A stretch of DNA of 64,000 nucleotides from Pseudonocardiales bacterium (GCA_019241525.1 JAFAWY010000117.1:1-64000); one strand, 5' to 3'. Positions 43,901-52,714 are shown, counted from the stretch's first letter. Notes: generated from the letters alone by a model not told the origin. Translations and numbers: made by a program.

Positions 43901-45096
43901 GCGACAGTTCCTACATCGTGCATTACCTACGCATGCTGGGATGGGACCTGTTCGGTGCTGTACAGACGGGGTCAAACTTCGGGATCGAGCAGAAGCACGA
44001 ATCACCGTACCTGAGCTCTGTCGCCCCTGGCACGATGGTCTCCGACGGGCTGTCGATGATGAACACCAGCTTCTCCAGCACCTCATTCAGCATGTCCCGA
44101 GTGTCGATCGGCGCGGACTGCTTTTTCGGAAATAACATTGCCTACCCGCCCGGCGCCACGGTGGGCGACAACTGCCTACTCGGGACCAAGACCATGGTCC
44201 CCATCGATGGACACCTGCGGGAAAATGTCGGACTGCTCGGCTCGCCGTGCTTTGAGATTCCGCGATCAGTGCAGCGTGACAGCCGGTTCGACTATCTGAA
44301 AAACGGGGCCGAGCTCCACCGCCGCCTCGCCGCCAAGAACAGGCACAATCTCGTCACAATAGGCTTGTACCTGTTCGCGAACTGGAGCAAGTTCTACGTC
44401 ACCATCCTGGTCGGACTGATCGCCTTGGCTTTTTACCGCCTCCTCGGCGCGTTGATCTTTCCGCTGGGCACTGTCCTCACCCTGCTACTCACCGTCGCCT
44501 ACTCTGTACTCTTAGAACGTGCAGCCGGCGGGTTCCGGTCCTTGAATCCACAGTTCTGTTCTATCTACGACAACTACTTCTGGTGGCACGAACGGTTGTG
44601 GAAGATGTTCGCACCAAACTTCTTCAGCGGCACGCCGTTGAGAACCGTGATCTGGCGACTGCTGGGCGTTCGGATCGGTAGCATGGTCTTCGACGACGGC
44701 TGCGGCATAGCCGAGAAAAGCCTCGTCACCATCGGCGACGAGTGCACCCTCAACGCGGGAGCCGTCATCCAATGTCACTCGCTAGAAGACGGTACCTTCA
44801 AGTCCGACCACAGCATCATTGGCTCGAACTGCACACTGGGGGTTGGCGCCTTCGTACACTACGGCGTGACAATCAACGACGGCGCCATCTTAGACTCCGA
44901 TTCGTTCCTGATGAAAGGTGAAGAAATCCCACCACACGCACAATGGGGAGGAAACCCAGCCAGACCCACGCAACTCAATGCGACACAGTTCGATGTGACC
45001 CTGCTCAATGTGGCGGAACCAGCCGCATCTGAACCGGCCGATCGTAGGAATGCCGTGGATGCCGGTCTGGAGCACGGTGGCGGCCCGAGCGAGTAG
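40969..45096 (+). CDS. Pls/PosA-family non-ribosomal peptide synthetase (A-T-membrane-LbH)
   Basis: This 1375-residue protein has an adenylation domain (YTSGSSGRPKGVEV about 180-195, NTYGPTEATVTATCG about 313, YRTGDLGRLLDSGEIEYCGR about 398) and a thiolation domain with phosphopantetheine Ser in FFDDIGANSLVM (about 560-575). Several membrane helices and three left-handed-helix/acyltransferase-like repeats follow (about 745-850, 998-1110, 1225-1345). This is the architecture of epsilon-poly-lysine synthetase and relatives, which make isopeptide-linked amino-acid polymers (known). The amino acid used cannot be read reliably here. It starts at TTG 40969 behind GGAGACG. The C-terminal end overlaps a convergent gene. 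Confidence 0.85.
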   Translation: MTVLSWAALGGRTSNTATNARKSFSSPFRRLHHFFEATSDRIPNKIAVENGDHQVSYRELDQQANQLAHLLRALHIGTGSRVGILLHRSLQTYVALLAILKAGAVFVPIDPGSPRDRIGYVVDDSGLDLVITSTEFAAVTADLNPLRLELDELADALAECPPSRVAADDDDNGDPLCYVIYTSGSSGRPKGVEVAQSSICNFINVVPRVYDVRQSDRVYQGMTIAFDFSIEEIWPTFAVGATLVVGPNDSRRLGSELSEFLNGTGVTVLYCVPTLLATLSGELPTIRTLLVGGEACPAELVQRWSSSRRRILNTYGPTEATVTATCGELRADRPVTIGRPLPTYQVVLLSSDLEPVSAGEVGEICIGGPGIARGYVGRPELTADRFIRHRLARNGGRLYRTGDLGRLLDSGEIEYCGRADTQIKIRGYRVELAEIESVLAQMPGIAQAVVTTFQAEPGLDELVGYYRLDHGTSSIDLQHIHQHLRAHLPAYMVPTYLEQLDVIPMLPSDKVDRHKLPSPAGPRSLATGHDYLGPATDTERLLADALATVLRVEQVSVESNFFDDIGANSLVMAHFCTLVRKNENLPAVSMKDIYLYPTIRALATAVPDAPGAHAIQQIEQPPRPARASRSQYLLCGMLQMLLFVGYLYVAGLALAGGVKWIFASAGLTDAYLRSLAFGTAGFISLCVAPIVAKWLLIGRWKPREIPIWSLAYVRFWTAKTLIRSSPLVLFAGSPLYVLYLRALGARIGRGVVIFSRNVPVCTDLLTIGEGTVIRKDTYFNCYRAHAGSIQTGRITVGSNVVIGETSVLDINTSLGDDAQLGHASCLLSSQAIPAGQSWHGSPAQRCDVDYRTVGPTRCGTVRRACFSALQLLNVLVFLSLAESVLVTYLPRVPVVAVVLAPAQANLAQWTFYVQTLVLSFALFFVALTAGMLLVLTVPRALNLALTTGRVYPLYGFHYWAQRMISRLTNAKTYMTIFGDSSYIVHYLRMLGWDLFGAVQTGSNFGIEQKHESPYLSSVAPGTMVSDGLSMMNTSFSSTSFSMSRVSIGADCFFGNNIAYPPGATVGDNCLLGTKTMVPIDGHLRENVGLLGSPCFEIPRSVQRDSRFDYLKNGAELHRRLAAKNRHNLVTIGLYLFANWSKFYVTILVGLIALAFYRLLGALIFPLGTVLTLLLTVAYSVLLERAAGGFRSLNPQFCSIYDNYFWWHERLWKMFAPNFFSGTPLRTVIWRLLGVRIGSMVFDDGCGIAEKSLVTIGDECTLNAGAVIQCHSLEDGTFKSDHSIIGSNCTLGVGAFVHYGVTINDGAILDSDSFLMKGEEIPPHAQWGGNPARPTQLNATQFDVTLLNVAEPAASEPADRRNAVDAGLEHGGGPSE

Positions 45097-45652
45097 GAGT
45101 CTGCTCGGTGTGCCGCGATGTGACCGTCTGATGCAGCACAACTCGCCCGTGCGGTGTAGGCCGGGAAACCGCACGGTGGCGTGCCCTATCCACTGCTGCG
45201 TGCCAGGCCCGCTGGGCACGTTGCGCCGCCTGAATGAATCTTTCGGCGTGCTCGGCACCGGGATAGTGCTCTGTGGCCAGCCCGTTGGCGTCGACGAATG
45301 CGTCGATGAACAGGGCAGTAGGTGGGCGCGTGACGTCGGCAAGGTCAGGGTGTTGGGCTACCGCAGCCGGGGTGCACTCGTAGGCGGCAAATTGCTGGGC
45401 GGTGGTTGCATGAGCGCGCACTGCACCATGCCAACGCCGCCGAACTGTGGCGCGCATGCTCGCCAGCCCACAGCAGCGCTGGCTTTGTTCGGCCAGGTCA
45501 ACCCCGAGCAGCAGAAGCAATATCCACACCATGGCAACCGTCACAAGTATGCCGGCGAGCAGCGGCAGCCACGGAAAGATTTCTTCCAACCACCCAAAAC
45601 CGAGATGGGAGTGGTACAAGTGACGGTAGTGCTCGTCGAAGTCTGAATTCAT
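45005..45652 (-). CDS. Single-pass membrane protein, 215 aa, unknown
   Basis: ATG 45652 follows GGAGGG. A short N-terminal part (MNSDFDEHYRHLYHSHLGFG) leads to one helix (LPLLAGILVTVAMVWILLLL), then an Ala/Arg-rich cytoplasmic domain (about 70-160) and a basic, disordered tail (about 160-215). Its last 92 bases overlap the 3' end of the Pls/PosA gene on the other strand. No domain recognised. The tail may be non-conserved, as is usual at convergent overlaps. Confidence 0.6.
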   Translation of the reverse strand: MNSDFDEHYRHLYHSHLGFGWLEEIFPWLPLLAGILVTVAMVWILLLLLGVDLAEQSQRCCGLASMRATVRRRWHGAVRAHATTAQQFAAYECTPAAVAQHPDLADVTRPPTALFIDAFVDANGLATEHYPGAEHAERFIQAAQRAQRAWHAAVDRARHRAVSRPTPHGRVVLHQTVTSRHTEQTPTRSGRHRAPDRHPRHSYDRPVQMRLVPPH

Positions 45653-45838
45653 GCCGGCCCTCCATTCGTCTCTCGCTTCAGGCCATGCTCGTCGTCGGCC
45701 AGTTGCTGGCCCGTGAAATAGCGAGATCGGGTAAACAACGGCCAATTACTCACCAACCGTTTGTGAACAGGCGATGCCTGAAAGGAGCCAGCGGCAAGTC
45801 GCAACGTCGAGGCCAATGGCTTTGGTCAAAGCACCCGG

Positions 45839-47269
45839 TCACGGCTGGTGTGTATGCCGGGTCGTCAGCGCGCTGGTCGCCGCCGGCGTGTTCTCCAAAG
45901 TTGATGACTTATGCGCAATGGGGTCCGGAGCGGCGGTCCGTGAAATCAGGTCTGATGGCGGGCAGGTCACCGTCGCCCCCGCTGCGCGAGGGACGCACGG
46001 GCTGGTGCTGAAGCTGGCAGCCGAGCTGGACGGGCTGGTGCCACGGGGTATGGCAGGTACCGGAAGCGGACTGGGTGTTGGTGCGGGAGGCGTTGTCGTG
46101 GGCCGGATGGTCGACGGTGTTGGCGAGGGTGATGGACTGGTGGTCGGCGAAGGCGTCACCGGCGGTGGAGTGGGTGCTGGTGCGGCGGCTGCCGGCGGCG
46201 CAGGATCAATGACGATCGGGCGGCCGCCGTTGCCGCTAGTACCGGGCGGCACTGGTCCAGGGGCCGAGGGTTGGGGGATGACACCGGTCAGGTAGCCATT
46301 TGCCCACTGCAACACGATGGCGACATAACTGGCCGAGTGGTTGTACCGGTAAACGGCGGATTCCAATTGAGCTGTATCCGACAGGTCGGCGCCCCCAGCG
46401 CACAGGTAGCGCCCGGCAGCCAGTGTGGAGTCGTAGATGTTGTTCGGATTGCCGACGCCCCATTGGCGCCAGCTGGAGGGAATGAACTGCATGGGGCCCA
46501 CCGCGCGATCCCACACGGTATCTCCGTCGAGCGCGCCGTGGTCGGTGTCCGGAATAGCGGCTATGCCCGGAGATCCATCTAGCCTGGCGCCCAGGATCGG
46601 TCCGAGAGTATCGCCGCCGGCGTCGACGCGCCCACCGCTGGCGTGACCCGACTCGATACGCCCGATGCCAGCCAGCACCGACCAGGACAGGTGGCAACCC
46701 GGTTGCGAGGCCGCCAACAGGCGCGCGGATCGTTGGTAAGCGTCGAGCATGACGCCGGGGATCCCCAGCGGCCCGGCGGGCAGGTGTGACGTCACGACGA
46801 TCCCCGTCTGCTTGGCAGCGACCGCGGCGTGGGAGCCCTGGCCTGGCATTGCCTGCGGAGCAACTGCTGCCGGCGGCGGAGCGGCGGCGACTTGCGGAAC
46901 CTGGGTGGGCGCAGATTGTGCAGCCGTCATGGTGGGCGGCGTGATGCCAGCGGAGGGGGGTGGCGGGGTAGGCATGGGTGACGCAGCCGCAATCCGCGGC
47001 GGTGTAGCACCGACGGCCTTGGTCACCGCGCCGATGGCTTCCCGCAGCGGGTCAGCAGGCAGCGCCCCGGTGACCCCAAGGCTGGCCGGATTGTCGGGGG
47101 CGCGAGTCGTGAGCTGTTGCGGCGCAGTCGATCCGGGAATGCGCACTATCGCCAGCAACGCGCCCACACTGAGCAGCACGCCGACCGTGGTGACCACGAT
47201 GCGCTTACGGAGGACCTGTGCTAGCAGTGGAAATCCGCGCCAGCGCTGGTACCCGTCTCGATGGGCCAT
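45839..47269 (-). CDS. Secreted lytic transglycosylase
   Basis: The 476-residue protein has a membrane anchor or uncleaved signal (VVTTVGVLLSVGALLAIVRI), a Pro/Ala-rich linker, and a lytic transglycosylase domain (about 170-330: SWSVLAGIGRIESGH with the catalytic Glu, RAVGPMQFIPSSWRQWGVG, NIYDSTLAAGRYLCAGGADL, and SVYRYNHS). A long Pro/Thr/Ser-rich C-terminal tail suggests spanning of the cell wall. ATG 47269 follows GGGAGG. It should cleave peptidoglycan glycan strands. The tail composition is typical of actinobacterial wall-attached enzymes. Confidence 0.9.
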   Translation of the reverse strand: MAHRDGYQRWRGFPLLAQVLRKRIVVTTVGVLLSVGALLAIVRIPGSTAPQQLTTRAPDNPASLGVTGALPADPLREAIGAVTKAVGATPPRIAAASPMPTPPPPSAGITPPTMTAAQSAPTQVPQVAAAPPPAAVAPQAMPGQGSHAAVAAKQTGIVVTSHLPAGPLGIPGVMLDAYQRSARLLAASQPGCHLSWSVLAGIGRIESGHASGGRVDAGGDTLGPILGARLDGSPGIAAIPDTDHGALDGDTVWDRAVGPMQFIPSSWRQWGVGNPNNIYDSTLAAGRYLCAGGADLSDTAQLESAVYRYNHSASYVAIVLQWANGYLTGVIPQPSAPGPVPPGTSGNGGRPIVIDPAPPAAAAPAPTPPPVTPSPTTSPSPSPTPSTIRPTTTPPAPTPSPLPVPAIPRGTSPSSSAASFSTSPCVPRAAGATVTCPPSDLISRTAAPDPIAHKSSTLENTPAATSALTTRHTHQP

Positions 47270-47937
47270 CTCGCGTCCTCCCGATCCTGCCCGGCGCAGC
47301 TGTCCGGGGCCGGCTTAGGGGGCGCGGGTTCATCTACCTCATTCCGCGGGCCCTGGCCGGAGCCGAGTAGCAGCCGCGTTGTCCCGCGACCACTCATGCG
47401 GAAGGCACGCTGTATCGCGAAAGTGAACGGGTGGGATCCGGCAATCGACGAAGGAACCGAGAAAAAACTCACAAGGGACAGCTACCTGTGACGGTGAGGA
47501 AGTACGGGGCCATGGTCCGGCCATGCAGCTGTCGAGACAGCCCGCCGGCTACTCCTTGTGATCACTTGCTGCGGCGATGCGGCGTTCGCCACGTGATGTA
47601 CTCACGCAGTCGTGGTTACCGGTTACAGCGAAGGCCGCCACCGTGATCGGCAACTCCTCGGTGGTCGATGTGATTGGGCGATCACGGTTGTGGTACTGCT
47701 CCTGAGGCGATGGTGGGGTATGCCGTGGTGGTAGCGCCGGACCGGGCGGGTGAGCTGGTCTGAAGGTCGTGGCCAAGGTGCTCATGGCTGCGCCGCGGTC
47801 CGCACAGGTCAACCCGGTCGCGTCCGCGTCTGGCTATAGTTTCCCGGCGGGACATGTGGGGCTCAGCTGCGGTGCACGGGGCATGCCCCTGTCTTCAGTC
47901 TCGAGTTGATCTGTCCCCGAAACGATTGAGGCAACGA
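47270..47937. other. Intergenic region between divergent genes
   Basis: 668 bases. It could carry a leader for the transglycosylase gene, but no c-di-AMP (ydaO) riboswitch core was recognised by eye. No gene is supported; leftward ORFs here are out of frame with the transglycosylase. Confidence 0.35.
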
Positions 47938-48111
47938 ATGACCACCTCTGATGACGAGGAAAAGCTACGCGAAGTCGCTGACCAACATGCCTCAGATGAC
48001 CCGGCTGCTGCCGCCCAGCTATATGCAGATGCGGACTACCTCGCGCAGCTTCGCAAGGCGCCGGGACACGTCAACAGCCACGAGGTGGTTGATGAGACCC
48101 AATCTGATTAG
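47938..48111 (+). CDS. Small acidic protein, 57 aa
   Basis: ATG 47938 follows GAGGCAAC. The product MTTSDDEEKLREVADQHASD, then AAAAQLYADADYLAQLRK, is acidic and helical. It lies 93 bases ahead of the CNNM/CorC gene in the same direction and may share its transcript. It has no cysteines or membrane segment. Not a recognised family. Confidence 0.45.
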   Translation: MTTSDDEEKLREVADQHASDDPAAAAQLYADADYLAQLRKAPGHVNSHEVVDETQSD

Positions 48112-48203
48112 TACGCCAGGCCAGCAAGTTTGCTATCTCTAAACTGAAGCTCACGACAGCTGACTGATAGGGGGTCGCCAGCGGGGAGGGCAACGATAGC
48201 CGT

Positions 48204-49523
48204 ATGGATAGTTGGCTTGTCAATTCTTTTATAATGCTGCTGTTCATCCTGGTCGGCGGTTACTTCGCGGCGTCGGAGATCGCTTTGGTCTCGCTGCGAG
48301 AAGGACAGGTCCGCCGGCTGGCCGAGGACGGCAAGCGGGGACGCGTAGTGGCCCGTCTCCGCGAAGATCCGAGCCGGTTCTTGTCTGCAGTGCAGGTCGG
48401 CGTGACCGTCGCCGGCTTCTTTGCGGCCAGCTACGGCGGTGCGACCCTGGCGGTCAAACTTCGCTGGGTTCTCATCAGATGGGGACTATCAGCCGGCCTT
48501 GCCGAGACAGTGGCGCTCATCGCGGTCACTCTGGTGGTGTCGTATGTCTCGCTGGTGCTGGGTGAGCTTGGACCAAAGCGGTTGGCGCTACAACGACCGG
48601 AGAAGGTCGCGCTCTTTGTGGCCCCGGTGCTGAACGGAGTCGCCAAGGTTCTTCGTCCGGTGATCTCGTTTTTGTCGACGTCCACCAATGCTGTGGTCCG
48701 CGTGCTGGGTATCGACCCTCACCTCAAGGCCGACGAGGTCAGTGAAGAGGAATTGCGGGACTTGGTCAGCAGCCATGAAGAGTTGACGCCTGAAGAGCGA
48801 CGGGTGCTGACGGATGTGTTCACGGCAACCGACCGGGTGCTGCGCGAGGTGATGGTGCCGCGGACCGAAGTTGATTTTCTCGCCGAATCGAGCGGGGTCG
48901 AGGACGCAGCTGCATACGTCGAGAACCGGCCGCACTCCCGCTACCCGGTCATCGGCGATTCACTCGACGACGTCCGGGGCATCGTGCACGTCCGCGATTT
49001 GCTGACCGCCGCCCATCGACGCGATCACGGCAAGGAAGGGCCGGCGACCGTTGGCCAGCTCGCCCGGCCGGCGCTCACGCTACCTGGCAGCCTTCCGCTG
49101 GTTCCGGCTCTGTCCCAGATGCGCCAGCACGGCCACATGGCGATCATCATCGATGAGTACGGGGGTACCGATGGGATCGTGACCTTGGAAGATCTCATCG
49201 AGGAGCTGGTGGGAGACATCGAGGACGAGTACGACCCCCACGGTCCCTCCAGCGGCCGGCGTGAGGACGGCAGCATGGAGCTCGACGGGCTGTTGCACCG
49301 CGACGACATCAAGGAACTCACCGGGATCGAACTTCCCGAGGCCCACTTCACCACCCTCGCCGGTTTTATCATCAGCCAACTCGGCCGGATTCCGACGGAA
49401 GGGGACACCGTAGAGGCGCTGGGCCATCGCTTCACCGTCACCGAGATGGACGGGCGACGGGTAGCCCGCGTCCGGATCACACCATTCGACAGTCGCCTCA
49501 CCGCGAGCACCGACCGTATCTGA
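48204..49523 (+). CDS. CNNM/CorC-type transporter (DUF21, CBS pair, transporter-associated domain)
   Basis: The 439-residue protein has an N-terminal DUF21 membrane domain (FIMLLFILVGGYFAASEIAL, GVTVAGFFAASYGGATLAVK, VSLVLGELGPKRLALQRPEK), a paired CBS module (TEVDFLAESSGVEDAAAYVE, HMAIIIDEYGGTDGIVTLED) and a C-terminal CorC/HlyC domain (IPTEGDTVEALGHRFTVTEM). Members transport or sense magnesium or other cations (known), although many are called hemolysins. Length and order are normal. It stands as the main gene of its unit, perhaps with the preceding small acidic gene. Confidence 0.92.
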   Translation: MDSWLVNSFIMLLFILVGGYFAASEIALVSLREGQVRRLAEDGKRGRVVARLREDPSRFLSAVQVGVTVAGFFAASYGGATLAVKLRWVLIRWGLSAGLAETVALIAVTLVVSYVSLVLGELGPKRLALQRPEKVALFVAPVLNGVAKVLRPVISFLSTSTNAVVRVLGIDPHLKADEVSEEELRDLVSSHEELTPEERRVLTDVFTATDRVLREVMVPRTEVDFLAESSGVEDAAAYVENRPHSRYPVIGDSLDDVRGIVHVRDLLTAAHRRDHGKEGPATVGQLARPALTLPGSLPLVPALSQMRQHGHMAIIIDEYGGTDGIVTLEDLIEELVGDIEDEYDPHGPSSGRREDGSMELDGLLHRDDIKELTGIELPEAHFTTLAGFIISQLGRIPTEGDTVEALGHRFTVTEMDGRRVARVRITPFDSRLTASTDRI

Positions 49524-49685
49524 TATTCCTTCCAGAAACAGCTCACGGTGTCTCACTGGTAGTGACGAGAGCTGCACAGGCTGAGAGAGATCGCGGGAAC
49601 TCAACGTCCGCGGCACCCGTTGGTCGCTCGTGAACCATTACCCGGTTCGGGATAGTGACAACGATCGACAGGAGGTCAGCGCCTG

Positions 49686-50243
49686 ATGGGTCTGTTCGAC
49701 AAGTTGAAGGAGCACTTGGCCCCGAATTCGGCGACCGTGTCGTCCGCCCCGCAGCGACCGGCTGGTAGTGCCAACAGCGGCCGCAATCCCGATGAGGTCG
49801 CCATCGAGCGGTACAAGTACATGCTCAGGACCGCACCTCCGGAAACGGTCGAACAGGCACACGCCGAGGCGTTCGCGAAACTCACCCCCGAGCAGCGCCA
49901 GCTGGTACTCGCCGAGATGAGCACCGCGGTCCCCGAAGCCGAGCGTGCGCGCTCCGCCGAACCGCAGGATCTCGCGCGGATGGCCACGCGCGCCGAGATG
50001 CGCCAACCCGGGATTATGGAACGCACCCTGGGTGGTGGTCGCGGACCAGGCATGGGCAGCATGATTGCCGGCAGCTTGCTGGGCAGCGTCGCGGGCGCGT
50101 TCATCGGCACCGCCATCGCCGATGCTTTTCTTGGTGACGACTTCGGTGGAGCTGAGGAAGTCGCCGGCGGAGAGGAATTCGCCGCTGCCGATCCAGGTGC
50201 TGAAGATTTCGGTGGCGACTTCGGCGGGGACATGGAGTTCTGA
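49686..50243 (+). CDS. Hypothetical protein with Gly-rich hydrophobic segment, 185 aa
   Basis: ATG 49686 has a strong site (AGGAGGTCAGC). The product has a helical N-terminal part (DEVAIERYKYMLRTAPPETV, AFAKLTPEQRQLVLAEMS) and a Gly-rich middle with one hydrophobic stretch (SMIAGSLLGSVAGAFIGTAI). The tail is acidic and Gly-rich (DDFGGAEEVAGGEEF). The hydrophobic segment resembles glycine-zipper regions. No family is named. It is likely monocistronic. Confidence 0.65.
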   Translation: MGLFDKLKEHLAPNSATVSSAPQRPAGSANSGRNPDEVAIERYKYMLRTAPPETVEQAHAEAFAKLTPEQRQLVLAEMSTAVPEAERARSAEPQDLARMATRAEMRQPGIMERTLGGGRGPGMGSMIAGSLLGSVAGAFIGTAIADAFLGDDFGGAEEVAGGEEFAAADPGAEDFGGDFGGDMEF

Positions 50244-50388
50244 TAGCTCCATCCGACGAGACCTTGTCGAGCCCGACGTCTTGAGGAACGCGGTGGAGTG
50301 CAGCATCTCTTGCATCCCCGGGGCCGCCGACCGGACCCTCGGAGCGCACGACGAAGACGTCGCCATACGAGATCGTGGGGATCCAAAG

Positions 50389-50407
50389 CATCATCTTTTA
50401 GATGATG
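50389..50407 (-). terminator. 8-bp hairpin overlapping the stop of the small membrane protein gene
   Basis: Arms CATCATCT (50389-50396) and AGATGATG (50400-50407) with a 3-base loop overlap the stop codon of the gene at 50398-50622. On the leftward strand it is followed by CTTTGG. Confidence 0.4.
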
Positions 50408-50622
50408 ATGCCGCCTAATACCAAGCGAAGTGCCGCGAGAACACACGCCAGGATCGCGATGTTACGACCCTTCGTATGGTTACTGAGGAGACCAAAGACG
50501 AGACCGACGACGCCGATGATGAGTGCGATCCAGGCAAAGATCGCACCGATGACGGGCAGAATGGCCGTCAGAAGAACGATGAGTATGGCGAAGATGCCCA
50601 GGACGATCGCAATCAGGTTCAT
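50398..50622 (-). CDS. Small membrane protein, DUF4190-like, 74 aa
   Basis: ATG 50622 with TGGGG upstream. The product is two or three hydrophobic helices (NLIAIVLGIFAILIVLLTAI, FAWIALIIGVVGLVFGLLSN, NIAILACVLAALRLVLGGII) separated by short polar turns, like the DUF4190/small-integral-protein pattern. The stop overlaps a hairpin. It follows the decayed copD gene on the same strand. Confidence 0.65.
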   Translation of the reverse strand: MNLIAIVLGIFAILIVLLTAILPVIGAIFAWIALIIGVVGLVFGLLSNHTKGRNIAILACVLAALRLVLGGIII

Positions 50623-50660
50623 AACCCCATTATGCGCCCGTTTTGGCAGACTTCGCCGCC

Positions 50661-51351
50661 TCAGGGACCCTGATAGACGCCCTTGGCACCCGCTCGGGTC
50701 GGAGAAGACGTCGAAGATCGCGTGCTCGGACCGTCCGAATCCCATAGCGCGTCGCTCTTGGTCACCGCCGATGGAGCGGCTACGCGACCCGACTCGTCAG
50801 CGCGCCGAGTAAGTAGCAGCGACACTCGGTGCGCGGCGTAGAAACTGGTTGCCAGATTCGCAACGAGGACCAATCCCAGCGCGAGGATGGTGCCATCGAC
50901 GAGAGGAGCTGCGCCGTCACCGGCTTGGGCACGGGCGGAGCCGACGAGGAAGGGCACGATCAGCAGAACACCGACCCCAAGCGCAGCCTCGACGGTGACC
51001 ACAGCGGGAAATCGACCCAGGGTGAGAGCGAAACCCTCGCCGATATCACCAGCCGCGTGGGCGCGCGCAACACGTGGCGTGAGCAGGAACTCGTTGTAGG
51101 CACCACTTAAGATCAGCGTCAGTACCAGCAGAAGCTTTCAGCAGGAACCGCCCGTACATGGTGATGACCAGCTCGGCGGGGCCTCCGACATGCTTCCATG
51201 CCAGCCAGCAACCAGAAATGATGATTGCGGCGACGGTGGTAAGCGCGAGGATGCTGAAACGTTGCCAGATGCGAGCCCACCACAGCGCTGCATGCTGGCC
51301 CACGCTGTGACGGGCTCGACTTAGTGGGACGAGGCTGGCCAGGCCGCCCAC
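50661..51351 (-). pseudogene. Decayed copD-like (copper resistance membrane domain) gene
   Basis: CopD-type segments are split between two frames: GGLASLVPLSRARHS, then ALTTVAAIIISGCWLAWKHV and MYGRFLLKAS, followed by a frame break near 51128-51140. After the break, the other frame continues LVLTLILSGAYNEFLLTPRV, GEGFALTLGRFPAVVTVEAA and VVNL-type last helices ending with TSFYAAHRVSLLLTRR. The N-terminal helices of the family are also missing. CopD proteins take part in copper import (known). One frameshift plus truncation suggests loss, not annotation error. Confidence 0.7.
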
Positions 51352-51428
51352 ATCGGTGCAGCCAGCGATTCTTCGAAGCCGCCCGGCCCAAGCAAGGCTT
51401 GACCGCCGCGCCGTTCGCGCTGGATTGA

Positions 51429-51779
51429 CTACGCTAACAGCCCGCCATGTTCGATGATATCGAAACCGTCTGGATACATATAGAAGTACTCGAGCCCGAA
51501 AAATGTCAGCGTGATGCCGTGGTCAACTACGGTGACATCTGGTTCTTCGGTGCTGCTGACGAGAGCGTAAGTGACAGTACTGTTGCAGGGAAGTTCGTGA
51601 ATGGTCTTCGTCCCTGTCAGAATGGCCGCGTAGACGTGTACGCACTGGACGTGCCCACTCGAGTCCTGCTGGGTAACGGTAACAGCGCCAGTAGCGGCAC
51701 TCGCCGTACCGGCGGTTAGCGTGGAGCACAACAATGCCGCTGCTATGCTGACCCCGCCAGCGATCAATCGGCGAATCAT
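51429..51779 (-). CDS. Small secreted protein, 116 aa
   Basis: ATG 51779 follows AGAAGG. A clear signal peptide (MIRRLIAGGVSIAAALLCST, then LTAGTASAA) precedes a mature domain of about 87 residues with two cysteines (VQCVHVYAAIL, HELPCNS) and a hydrophobic aromatic stretch (LTFFGLEYFYMYPDG). No family recognised. An upstream extension to 51920 has no ribosome binding site and no signal character. It stands alone, leftward. Confidence 0.65.
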   Translation of the reverse strand: MIRRLIAGGVSIAAALLCSTLTAGTASAATGAVTVTQQDSSGHVQCVHVYAAILTGTKTIHELPCNSTVTYALVSSTEEPDVTVVDHGITLTFFGLEYFYMYPDGFDIIEHGGLLA

Positions 51780-52068
51780 ACAGGCCTTCTTTCTCGAGCC
51801 GGAATACTGGGCGACACCGCCATGCACATACTCGAACCGGTGCCCAATTCCCGTAGCTTGGGTGCCATGTATGAATGAAATAAATCTGATAATGGAACAA
51901 GGGACTACGGCAAACCTCACGACGGATGGCTAGACGTCCCTCAACGAAGGTGGCACGGCCACGAACGTGGCACTCAACCTGGGACAGGGGATATTCAGCG
52001 GCCACCGCCACGGGAACCGCGGTACCGGCCACCGGCGCCGCTGGTTCGGCACCGCACCAGTGGCGGTA

Positions 52069-52692
52069 TCAGGCAGTGACGTGAGGTCTCACCGTTGTCA
52101 GCAGGTGCTCCAGCGCGCTGACCCAGGTTTCCACGATGGCGCTGTCGTCAACCTCGCTGTGCGCAGTGCCCAGCAGATTGGGAAGGAGTCGTGCCGAGAT
52201 CAGGGCGCCGAGCCCGATCGTCGCGATGGCGTCGGCCTGTTCACAGGAGACGACCGATCCGGATCGGTCGATGATCCACTCAGCGAACTCGCGGTAGGTC
52301 AGGTCGACGACCTGGACGACGGCGTCGGTGAGGATTTTTGGTCCGTGCCGGGCCTCGCTGGCCAGCAGCCGCAGTAGTTGGGCTTCCTGGTCGAGCTCAG
52401 CAAGGACATATCGCGCGGCGATGGTGAGTTCGGTGCGCAGATCTCCGAGGTTGGCGAACAGCCGGCGGATGTCGCGCAGGGCGGCGAGCCGGCTCAGTTG
52501 CCGCTCGACTCCGGCGGTCAGCAGCGCTTCCTTGGACGGAAAGTGGTGGTAGATGCCACCAGCGCCGGGGCTGAGCCCGGCAGCCTTTTCGATGCGGGTG
52601 ATGCTGGTTCCGCGGTAACCATGCTCGCTGAACAGCTCCATCGCCGCATCGATGATGCGATCCCGCGTCGCCACGGTTGACTGATCGCCCAT
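52069..52692 (-). CDS. TetR-family transcriptional regulator
   Basis: The 207-residue protein has an N-terminal TetR helix-turn-helix (TRDRIIDAAMELFSEHGYRG, TSITRIEKAAGLSPGAGGIY, HHFPSKEALLTAGVERQL) and a helical ligand-binding half. It is divergent from the ABC1-kinase/P450 pair across a short gap that contains a perfect palindrome (52697-52714), so it probably represses itself and that operon. A lipid-like or xenobiotic ligand would fit the P450 neighbour (inference). Confidence 0.9.
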   Translation of the reverse strand: MGDQSTVATRDRIIDAAMELFSEHGYRGTSITRIEKAAGLSPGAGGIYHHFPSKEALLTAGVERQLSRLAALRDIRRLFANLGDLRTELTIAARYVLAELDQEAQLLRLLASEARHGPKILTDAVVQVVDLTYREFAEWIIDRSGSVVSCEQADAIATIGLGALISARLLPNLLGTAHSEVDDSAIVETWVSALEHLLTTVRPHVTA

Positions 52693-52696
52693 GGCG

Positions 52697-52714
52697 CCTA
52701 AGTATTTACTTAGG
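52697..52714. promoter_or_regulatory. Probable TetR operator, palindrome CCTAAGTA-TT-TACTTAGG
   Basis: Perfect 8-bp half-sites with a 2-base spacer lie five bases upstream of the TetR start and 31 bases upstream of the ABC1-kinase start. Its position between divergent genes and its symmetry are typical of TetR operators. Confidence 0.75.

Noticed and set aside
47270-47560. c-di-AMP riboswitch upstream of the lytic transglycosylase
   Set aside because: Expected from other actinobacterial cell-wall hydrolases, but no core motif was found by eye.
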